Assembly: GCF_001625195.1 (NCBI RefSeq)
Contig: NC_054391.1
Span: 6,955,157-7,019,156 of the forward strand
Source of the DNA: Drechmeria coniospora
Lineage: Eukaryota; Ascomycota; Sordariomycetes; Hypocreales; Ophiocordycipitaceae
DNA: 64,000 bases
Reading direction: 5' to 3'
This document shows positions 11,811 through 21,500 of this stretch, one piece after another. Below the pieces are notes generated by a model, which did no database searches, was not told where the DNA came from, and saw only the letters and a list, made by a program, of their open reading frames with translations. The translations under genes and the position numbers were made by a program. Positions within the stretch are counted from its first letter, which is position 1, and the number at the start of each line of letters is the position of its first letter.

Positions 11811-12536
11811 TGGACGATGCCGAGCGGGGGGGGGATTCTAGATGGATGCCCATGGGGGTAACGACGGCGGAGGATGTGCATTCGGCGCCATGGGAGCGAG
11901 GAGCAAGGCCGCCGAACGGTAGATACCTCGGTCGCCATCGCGGGCCGCTGTACTATTCATGATTGCTGCAATGCAACAATCTACCCTATGCATGAGAAGC
12001 CCATAATCCTCGTGGTCTTGCTGTGAAGGCGAGACATTGCGCCGGGAGTACGGAGCGACCAGGTGGCCCATGTTGAAATCCTCGTGCACGCAGACAACGC
12101 CGACCACCGCTTGTGACATTCATTTCCAGCATCTTGGTCTGTAGCAACCCTCCCGCGTCGCTTGCAGGCACCGGTCATGTCTTTCATGCGTAATTTTTGT
12201 CGCAGACGGCCGCCTCCCCACGCACGGCAGCTCTTCCGATTTGGTGCTTCGTTCGAACAAAGGATGGTGGCAACGGCGCCGTGGGTCGTCGGAGGGGAGG
12301 CCCCAAAGACTTCGAGCAATACAGTGCTGCGCTGCAGGGAAGTACCCCTCGGCAGCACGCATCACGCTCCACAACCCCCCCTTCCACCCACCCATTCCGA
12401 GCTCAATCGCCAACCTCGAGGCCCGACTCATCTCTTGGCAGCCGTGACGCCGTTGCAAACGAGGCCGAATGTCAGAGCAGTAACTCCGCATCGGCAAAAA
12501 TGGCCACCTACGGGGTCGGCGCGTCGGACGGTAAAT
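11811..12536. other. intergenic, 0.73 kb
   Basis: This is the 3' side of ATP15 and the upstream region of NAA35. There are short G-runs (near 11827) and C-runs (near 12376) but no GTAC islands. Several overlapping frames of 60-130 codons occur on both strands with no family motif. I cannot exclude an upstream non-coding exon of NAA35 here. Confidence 0.45.
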
Positions 12537-15176
12537 ATGCCATGCCCAATGAAGCAGCGGCCTCTCGTCCAGCAAATCACTGACTCGGTGGCAGAAATCG
12601 CCTGGATTTCCGAAGGCCAGGCTGCCGAACCGCGACCGCCGCCGCCGCCGCCCAACATCACGAGCCCAGGCATCGTTGCCGTGGATATCACCAGCAAGTT
12701 CGTAGAGGCGGCCGCGAGTAAGCCTCATCCCCTCCTCGACCTCCCTCTCCCTGCACGAGCACCTGATGGACAAGGCTGCCTGCTGACTCCCGCTAGCCCT
12801 GAGCCCCGGCGAGATCGTCAAGGATGGCATGTTCACGCTTTTCGAATCAGTCGCTGCTCTCGAGGTTGCTCCTCCCCCGCATTCTTCCCTCCCTCGTCCA
12901 TGCTGCGTTGGGCCAATGCCGCTGACGCTGATGCAGATCATGGACCCCAAGATGGACAGCGGCTGCGTCGGGCCCGGTGATGAGTTTGAGGAGATGTACG
13001 ACGTGTCGCAGCCACTCCTTCCCGAAGAAATTCTCGGCATCATCGATCAGCTTCTCTGCCACGAGGTCGGCTCGCGGGATCCCGATGGAACGGTGCCGCG
13101 GCGTACTGACCGTGCATAGATGTCCTGGCACCTAGGCTACCCCCTATCCCAGACCGTCTTCACGAGTGTCTACGTGGAAGCGCTCCTAATGCCGAGCCCG
13201 CACAGCACGAACGAGGCGACCTTTGTGAGGGAGCCGGACGGCGCTGCGACGGAGCAACCGATGCTGCTGGTGCTGAGGGCGTACTGTCTCGCCATGCTCA
13301 AGGCCTGCAACCACGTCAACGAGCGCATCAAGTCGGAGCATTATTATGAGGTGACTGCCGTGCCTGCGTCGGTGCCGGAGAGTTCCATTTTCATCTGACC
13401 GAGCCGTAGGAGGAGGATTTCGTCACAAACACGTACCACCGTACGCTGCTCGACAACCTGTCAACGAGCGACATACTCGCCGTCCTGGCAGAAGCCGAAG
13501 AGTTCCTAGCGTCCCGGCAGGAGTCCATCGATGGCCAGGTTGTAGACGCGCTTCTCCATCGCTTGCAGCTGAGACGCTTGTTCCTCGTCGCCGCCGAGTG
13601 TCCCGTCCATGTCAAGGACCCGGAAATGGCTCGAGAGCCTTGGACGCAAGCGTTGTCTGTCTTGCCAAAGATAAAATCGACCCATGCTCTCGCCAAAGCC
13701 AAGGACGAAGCATTCAGCGTCAAGCTGCAGAGAAAGCTCGCAAGCACCATGCCTCCCCGACCGATCGTGGAGCTCGGCTTCGACGACGCGTTCCGTCACC
13801 TGTCCCGCCTCTTCGAAGATGGCTCCGAAATCATTGGCGTTCTCCAGTACGCCGACTCCCAAAGCCTTCTGGTAAGCGAGCGACTCGGTCACGGCATGCA
13901 CCGCCAAGACTGGCCGGCTGATGCGCCCTAGACCTTCGTGGCAACCTTTCAATCCAAGAAACCCCAACCTCTCGTCTACGTGAGGACGCTGCTGCAAACC
14001 TTTCTGTTCGACGCCATGGAGGTCCTGGGCTCGATGAGCATCCGCCAACTCCTCGACGACGACCTCAGCATCGTCACCCTTCCGGCGAGCCCGCTGTTGG
14101 ACCGCGATAATGATGACGTCGAAGCGATGCAAGATCCGCGCTTCGCCATCGCCCAGCAGATGGAGCTGTTCCGGAAGAGAGCGGCGCAGCCGTTCTTGGA
14201 CATATTCAGGACTGCGTGCCAGAACCGGTGTCGCGTGCGACGAACGCTGTGCCACGTCATTCGGGACTGGGACCAGCTTCAGGCGGAAGCGGAGGACGTG
14301 GACCAAATTCTGCAGGTCAAATCGAAGGAACAGCCTCTGCTGCGGCAGTCCGCCACCGGAGACGCCCCCGTTGAGACCTACGCACTGTCACTATCGTCGT
14401 GGGCGTACCTGTACAAGCTTCGACAGATGGAGTGGATCGTGCAGCTGGGCTTCGAGCTGCAGGTGTACCAGCCCGACGAGCTGGCCGGCATGTACTGGTA
14501 CCTCAACCATCTCGCCAAATGCCGGCTGGAGCACTCGGAGCGCATCAAGGGCTTTGTCGTCCGCGACGTCGAGGAGGCACGGTTGCGGCGACAAAGGCCG
14601 AGTCCCGCGGCGGATGAGCAGCTGCAGCGGTCGCTTGCCTACGCGAGGTTGTCCCTTCTCGACGCCGCCGTGACGTGGGAGCTATCCGACGCCCTGTGCT
14701 GCCTCTACATCGTTCTCGGTCGCCTCGGCCTCTTGCAGTCACCGGCTCGACCGTTGAGCGAAGATCGGCTTCGGTACGACCTTCGCATGAAGCCCTTTGC
14801 TTCCATCAGCTTCCCCGAGTTGCCCTCCTTTGACCTCTTCTCCGCCGGCGTGACGCAGACGGAAACGACTTCGGAAGAGCTGCTGGAGTATGGCGAGAAG
14901 GCGGTGGCGGGCGCCAAGAAGGGGCTCGAGGCTCTCGGCCGTCTTTCGCCGACGGAGTCGTTTTCCCTCGGCTCGCACGATCGATGGTCAGCTTTGGTCA
15001 AGGGCGCTCTGAAGTCAAGCATCGCGACGGGCATCGCCATCTCCAGTTTACAGCGCGCGCTGCGCAGGCGTTCGGAAGGAGTTGGGCTCGAGGTTCGTGC
15101 CGAGGTGCCCGCTCCGGACAAGGCGTACCACGACTGGTGGATCGTCCCCAAGATATCACCAACACCGGCAGAGTGA
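12537..15176 (+). CDS. NAA35: NatC N-acetyltransferase auxiliary subunit Naa35/Mak10
   Basis: Six exons, join(12537-12717, 12797-12864, 12937-13065, 13120-13350, 13410-13871, 13932-15176), give 771 residues, the usual size. The clearest signature is the Mak10 block after the second intron: MDPKMDSGC, followed by a PLLPEEILGIIDQLLCHEMSW run across the third intron. Further on come WHLGYPLSQTVFTS and HVNERIKSEHYYEEEDF, typical of Naa35. Naa35 is the large scaffold that anchors NatC (with Naa30 and Naa38) to ribosomes for co-translational acetylation of Met-Leu, Met-Ile and Met-Phe N-termini. All five introns are GT..AG; the second has a weak donor (GTTGCT). The start is uncertain: ATG 12537 and ATG 12549 are both in frame, and the first 35 residues with a Pro run look disordered. 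Confidence 0.9.
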
Positions 15177-15595
15177 TTCTGCAAGCGCAAGATGCGCGTC
15201 CGGTGCAAAGGAATGCATCATCTCCAGGCCCTTCCCCGACGGCGGCGTGAGACGATGAGGGAATGATGGATTGATTCTACCCGAGACAGGCCTGCTGAAA
15301 TGAACAGGCGTATTCTCCATCCGTGCCCGTACCCGTCCGTTCCCCGAAACCGACGTGTCGTCGCCGCTCAACCCATACCCATCCGTCGCTCCCTCCTCGC
15401 CACAATCCACGCGAAGAATGGCATCAAATAATCCCCCACAGCCGTGATGTCCGCCTTTCCCCTCCTCCGCCTCTGGCTTTTTTTCCCTGTCGACGAGTCG
15501 AAGTGTGTTGAGCCCCATCCGGAGTGAGCGGAGAGAGAATCGTCTTCTCCAGAATGGCTTCCCGTGCGGCATGGCTCGGAGCGTCAAACGAGCGT
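15177..15595. other. short convergent intergenic region
   Basis: This is the shared 3' region of NAA35 (+) and the peroxisomal carrier gene (-). It is pyrimidine-rich, with TTTTTTCCC near 15480. No GTAC island and no additional gene are seen. Both transcripts should end here, so overlapping 3' ends are possible. Confidence 0.5.
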
Positions 15596-16578
15596 TTACG
15601 TGCGCTTGCGGATCTGGCGAAGCTTGACGGTCTGCTCGTAGAGCACATCCTTGAAGGCGAAAAGGAAAGCGGCCGTCAGGACACTTTGGGTGACCTTGGG
15701 GCCGATGCCTGCGAGATGGATGGGGTCAGCGAGCTTCGGGACAAGAGGCAGCGGCGGGTCTGGGTACCCTTGTACAGGCCGGCGTAGCCCTCCTCTCGGA
15801 TGAGACGGCTCAGGGTCTGCGACATGCCCTCCTTCTTGGGCGAGTGGGAGGCGACATGCATCCGGCTCTTGACGGTGATGTAGGGGTAGGTGATGGAGGT
15901 GGCGAACAGCTTGCCGAGGGCGCCGAGGAAGAAGGCGATGGCGGGCGTGACCTTGCGCTTCTTCTCGACCCAGTTCTTCATCTGCTCGAAGAGGGTGTAC
16001 TGCAGGATCGGGTTGATGACGAGGACGAGGGCGGGAAGGACGCCGGCGAAGAGGGCCTGGGGACCCTCGTTCTTGAGCAGGGCCATGAAGGTGGCCACGG
16101 TGGAGGGGGCCTTGGACTTGGCGGCGGAGGCGGACTCGAGGTCGGCGCGGGCCTCGGCGTCGGCGTGCTGCTTGCGGGTGGTGATGCGGGTGTTGACGAC
16201 CCAGATGGGGTTCGTGATGATGACGGTGGCGGAGCCGGCGATGGCGCCGGCGATCATGGACTGGACGGTCGAGAGCTTCTTGCTGGCGCGGGCCCTTTCG
16301 AAAAAGGCGCGAGTCCACTCGTACCAGTAGTAGTAGACAAAGTTGGTGACGCTGATGCCGAAGAGGGCCGAGTTGATGCCGGCGTAGAGGCCGGCGACGC
16401 CTTCGCGGGCGACGATGTGCCGGACGGCCTCGACGAACTTGGCGTCCGTCTTCCTCGACTCGACCTGGGCGCGGGTCGAGAGGGTGATGAGCGGGTAGGT
16501 GAGCGCCATGGAGAGAATGCCGCCGCCGGCGCCGGCGAGGGCGTGGGCGACGTTGTCGTTGGTGGGGGGAGAGGCCAT
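15596..16578 (-). CDS. PMP47: peroxisomal adenine-nucleotide carrier, PMP47/SLC25A17 type
   Basis: Two exons, complement(join(15596-15708, 15768-16578)), give 307 residues. The protein has three mitochondrial-carrier repeats, each with the signature proline: PLITLSTR near residue 25, PIWVVNTR near 125 and PYITVKSR near 240. The degenerate forms lacking the usual acidic residue are typical of the PMP47/Ant1 branch, which brings ATP (and probably CoA-type nucleotides) into peroxisomes for fatty-acid activation. Six membrane helices are expected, two per repeat, with GLYAGI and GLYKGI after the matrix-side helices. The 59-base intron 15709-15767 (donor GTACCC) restores the conserved GLYKGIGPK join. 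The C-terminus ends in basic residues (RQIRKRT). The gene is convergent with NAA35. Confidence 0.88.
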
Positions 16579-17290
16579 GACGTCGGAGATGAAGCTATTC
16601 GCGAGCGCCGGTCAGGACGGACGGGACGTGCGAGGGACGGAGCGAAGGGGCGACGAGCGAAAGGGCGACGGTCGGTGAAAGATGGACTAGGCAGCAGGGT
16701 TGGCATCCGGTAATGGGCGAGGTGCGAACGCCGCGAGGAGGGAAGCTGGATGGAGATTCACGGCAAGCAGTTGGATGGCTCATGAATGATGAAGGGATCG
16801 CCGGTATCTTTCGCGGTAGGTACCGACTTGTACACAGTAATCGCATATGGGTAGATGTGCTCTGTACACTTGATACCTACAGGTACGAGACAAGTACAAG
16901 TACGGAGTACACCTGGCTAGCAACTGCACAAGTACCTTTACAGTATACTCGTTCAGTATGGAGGTAGTAGCGAGTACTTACAACTACACCTACAAGGCTA
17001 CAACACAACGAGGCTTCTCCCTTCCAGCGCTGCGTCGCCCAGCCGAGGTCCCTGATGGCGCGGAACCGGACGCCGAGTTGGTACCCACTTTTGTGTCCTG
17101 AAGGATGACTGAAATGCCGAAAACTACTGATTGTGCAGGCAGTAGATCGGGGGACGGACGGGAGATTAGTGGTTGCACAGGGCTCCAGGATTCCCCTCCA
17201 GTGCTCCCGAAGGGCCCCGGCGACGTGCATGTGACGGAAGCGGCAAGCTTTGATGTGCCGCGAAAAATCAGCTTACCCTATATAGATTCA

Positions 17291-17500
17291 AGAGAGAAGA
17301 ATACAGGAGAGAAGAATACAAGAGAGAAGAATACAGGAGAGAAGAATACAAGAGAGAAGAATACAAGAGAGAAGAATACAAGAGAGAAGAATACAAGAGA
17401 GAAGAATACAAGAAAGAAGAATACAAGAGAGAAGAATACAAGAGAGAAGAATACAAGAGAGAAGAATACAAGAGAGAAGAATACAAGAGAGAAGAATACA
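17291..17500. repeat. minisatellite, 15-bp unit, 14 copies
   Basis: Fourteen head-to-tail units of AGAGAGAAGAATACA with only single-base differences: two units begin GG instead of AG and one has AAG for GAG. The unit is a multiple of three and lacks stop codons in several frames, so it keeps long frames open on both strands (Arg-Glu-Lys-Asn-Thr on the plus strand). The near-identity of units suggests recent expansion. It lies between two GTAC islands. Confidence 0.95.
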
Positions 17501-18137
17501 TGTGCTCCGTACTTATACTTGTACAACCTACTTACTTATATACAAGAATACCGTACAAGTACGGAGTAGTGTGTACACTCAAGTGTACTGTAGGTGTAAG
17601 GTGTACACCTACTTCCACTGACTTGAATACTTGTAAGTGCAGGACTGACGGTACTCTGACTTGTACGGAGTACAGTACTTACTGTACATGTGCAAGTACT
17701 TCTATTTGTCCTTAAGTACGGAGTACGGAGTATAGGGTATTAATATAAATACATGTGCTCCGTACACGTGCTTGTATCGAATACCTACCCCAGAAAAGTG
17801 GAACCAACCGTCGCGCGACCAGTCTTGGGACAATCTCCAACAAAAGAAGACGTTCTGCGAATACCAACTTGATAAGTACCTGTACACCTACAGTAAGTAC
17901 AAGTATACTTATGCACAAGTACTTCCTTACTTATTACATACTTACAGTATTACAAGTTAATACAACGTACTTACTGTACGGAGTACAGTATACAGCATGT
18001 ACTTATGGAGTACTTACGGAGCACGGAGTACGGAGTACAACTAAGTAAGTGCTTAAGTAAGTACTTAATTACAGTACAGTGCATCTCCTGGGGCTCAAGT
18101 GACAAGAATGAAGTACTCACTAACTACTCCGTCCTCC

Positions 18138-18155
18138 GTACGGAGTACTCCGTAC
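18138..18155. repeat. perfect 18-bp palindrome of the GTACGGAGTAC family
   Basis: GTACGGAGTACTCCGTAC reads identically on both strands. It overlaps a second perfect 12-bp palindrome, CTCCGTACGGAG, at 18134-18145. It shows clearly that the dispersed words of this window are inverted arrangements of CGGAGTAC. Confidence 0.9.
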
Positions 18156-18572
18156 TAGAGGCCCTCAACAACTATACGCGCTAGTCCCAATAGAGGTACA
18201 AAGTAAACAGAGCTGAAACACCTTTTTTTGACCAACCCACGACCCCAGTGCTGCAGATCAACAGCCTCGTCAGATTCATCACAAGTCGCGAACCACACGG
18301 CGCGCGTGCAAACCACTTGCCGTCGCCGTACGAATACGACCGCCTACCGATACACCCGCATGCAGCGTACATACCCGTACACGCCACCTCTCGTCCCTCG
18401 AGGGGCACCATCAAGAGACGGCCACGACAGCTCGAACCGTCCGGTCCCCTCCTCACGCCCCTCCCCCACCCCCCTTCGGTGCATTCCATGCCTGGAAAAA
18501 CACACGCCATCGGAAACGGCTCGAGCAGACACCAGCAGAGTAAAGCGATCGCTCGCAAAGTGACCTCGACGA

Positions 18573-21500
18573 ATGTCACGCCGCCGCGCCGCAGGCTCCG
18601 AAAGTGGCTCTGGCTCTTTCAACCTGCGCTGGCATAGCGTTGTCAACCCGGGAACGCCAAGCGCAGACATCATGTCGTCGCCCGATCCGCTCAACGATGA
18701 GACCCTCGCCGCCGGACTCGTCCTTCCACCATCGTCGCCCCGCCGTGTCACCCGAAGCATCACCCGCAGCACCCACTCTCGACGCTTCCTCTCCCGCAGC
18801 CGCTCGCCGCGGAAGCAGACGTTTGAGCTGCAGGTTGGGGACACCAGGTCACCCCAGAAGCTTCTCGTCACCGTCGAGACGGACGACGGCTTGCCGCCGT
18901 TGAGCAACCCTAGAAGGAAGCTGTTTCAGTCCCCGGCGCCTCCATCTGCGACGAGACGCCGAGGCCGAGCCGTCACGACGACGGTCCCGCTGCGCGACAC
19001 CATAGAAGAAGTGTCGGACGATCCGTCGGCGACACCGCGACGCAGGGGTCGACCCCGCAAGAACAACGGGACGCCCATGCCCAGCGCGGCCAAGAAGAGA
19101 ACTGGCACGCCGCTGAAGCAGAGGACGCCGCGGCGCGCCAAAACCACCGACCGTGACCCCGAACATGCGCCGTCCGAGCCGAGCGTTGGACCTACCCTGC
19201 CATCCGACGAACGCGCCACCCCGATCAAGAGTCGCATGCCCGAATTGTCGAGCGAGGCCGGATCCGAATCAGCGACCCGACGGAACCGAAGAAGAAGTCG
19301 GGCCGTCGACCTTGCCGAGCCGGCGGCGGCGAACCCAACCCTGCCGCGACTCCAGCCTAGCCCGCGCTCCGTTGCGCACAGCGACGATGAGATGGAACTT
19401 ATTGGGGGACCCTGGCAAGAGAACGCACAGCCAGATGACGAGCTTGCTTCGGACCTCCCGCTGCCCGCCATGCCGAACGATGCAACGCCCAAAGCCCCGC
19501 CTCCGCGCCGGCAGCTCAGGTCGGCATCTTTGCGACGAGAATCGAGCCCCGTCGCGCCGGCCACCGAGCCTCAACCGCCCTCCCCAGACCGTTACCCAGC
19601 CTTCCCGCCTTCCCCCTCTACGTCGCACCGGGATTCCACACCGCCGCGCTCGGGGACGGCCGACGTGCACTCGGACCCGGGGGAAGCGCCGTCCGGCCAT
19701 TACCTGGAACTCGCTGCGCCGAGTGACAGGTCCTCCGTCGACGAACCGACACCCCGCAACAACGATACCATCGCACAGGGGGAGGAATTTAGCATGATTT
19801 TCATGGACTCGATCCCCTCCTTGCAAGGCTACTTCAACAGTTCCATACCCCCCGCCGCTCATGACGCGCGACGGGAACTGGGAAAAGAGACGGGTCTGAT
19901 TGCGAATGGCGACCTTGAACCTCGGACAGGTCGATCCTCGTCGAGAGAGGGCGACGCGCTGTCTTTGCCTCATGCGCCACCAAAGTCACCGCAGAAAGAA
20001 GATGCCCTGCTCGAACGACAGCAGCCGGATGATGCGCCGGTGGATGCGGAAGTGGAACAACAACCTCTCGAGGCAAATGAGCATGAAGCTGCTCGGGATG
20101 AACTGGCGTCAGACATGCACCCATTGACTCGGCCCGTCGCTGCCATATCACCCCGTCGAGACATGAGCCCGAGGAGGGCGCGAAGCCCGCGCAAGGCGAT
20201 TGCTTCCTCCCCCCTTAGACACCGGGTCCTCAAGTTCACCGCACACCGGGCCGAAGACGCAGCTGCTGTTTCCCCGGAAAGGAAGGCGGAGGATCGAACA
20301 CCACGAGTGCTTGGAGACTCTGGCCGCCCCGAGGGGGAGGCGCTCAACGGGTACGATGACTCCTTTTCGGAAATTCCAGACGAGTATCTCGCAGCTGCAG
20401 TAACGCCCACCATGACGAGAGTTGGGGGCCGACTCGATCATGAACCGTCCAACCCACACCAAGGTTCATTTTCCCCAATCCCAAGAAATAGCCCAGCAAC
20501 AATGGCGCCGGAGCGGCCACAAAGGCAGATTGAGAAGGAACAGATGCCTGGACCGGATTCTTGGCACAAAACATTTGCTCATTCTACCAAGGACGGGATT
20601 GACGCTCATTGGGACGCTCTCCAAGATATCCAGAAAACTTCCTTTGCAACACCAAACGCCGCAAGGACGCCGAATCAAGCCGCCGACCGGAAATCCGGGC
20701 AGGACGATGTGCGCGGGGACACGGGTCGCCTGACTGACGAGGTTCTCAACCTGTACGAAGACTCGTTTTCTGAGATCCCTGAGCAGATCCTCGCCGCGGC
20801 TGCCCCGGGTGAGCGAGAAGAGGTGGACAGAATAGGGGACGATGAGCTGCGCCATGATGCCCCTCGAGTGCAGGAGGGAGTACGCCACCAGCGAGAGATT
20901 CTCCTCCACCAACAGCAGGGCAAGTCCCAGCATGACGAGCCCCGGCATGACGGGTCCCAGCATGAAGAGTCCCAGCATGACGAGGCGTTATCGGGGGGGC
21001 ACAGCGAGCGCGGGCATGACCAGCAACGGGTGGAAGTGGACAGTCCCTCGGGCCAGCAGAACAGGCAACTTCAGCACCATCAGGACACCAATGATCTTGC
21101 CGAGTTGGAGGAACCGCCGGTTCCTTCTGATGCACATTCAGCCGTGCTCTCGGACACGGGACGTATGCCAACGCCAAATAATGCGCGTTCAAAAGCTGGA
21201 ACTGAGGGTCCGGGGGATGAATGGCAAAGCTTACACCGAGTCTCTCCCAAACTGGCCTCTCCAGGAAGTCGAGTTGCAATGGACGAGGGCACCAAACCAC
21301 CGCCCGAGCTGGATGAGCCGGAACAGGACGGCGAAGGGTCCGACGCCCACCCCGAGTTGAGCGAGTCGCTGGGAATAGCAAAGGCTTCAACTCATTTCGT
21401 TGACCAAACCCCGGCGGACCAGAATTCGTCTCCTCTCCCGGAATCGCCCTCCCTGCAGCAAGATGGCTTGCAGGACAAGACCGTTCGGCCAGTTTTTTCT

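Larger units (their letters stand above)
16579..18572. other. 2-kb intergenic region: GTAC islands flanking a minisatellite
   Basis: Upstream DNA of the divergent carrier gene runs to about 16830. A GTAC island follows (16820-17000), then GC-rich unique DNA (17000-17280), a 15-bp minisatellite (17291-17500), a second and very dense GTAC island (17500-18165), and finally the upstream region of the AT-hook gene (18180-18572). The dense island contains overlapping copies of GTACGGAGTAC (17716-17732, 18016-18038) and a perfect 18-bp palindrome at 18138-18155. No gene is seen; a 154-residue frame at 17105-17569 is largely the minisatellite. Confidence 0.65.

Noticed and set aside
12120..13043. 307-codon minus-strand frame overlapping the start of NAA35
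   Set aside because: It overlaps the conserved Mak10 block on the opposite strand and has no recognisable domain.
17105..17569. 154-residue open frame with REKNT repeats
   Set aside because: Nearly half is the 15-bp minisatellite, which stays open in several frames on both strands; the flanks have no protein-like features.
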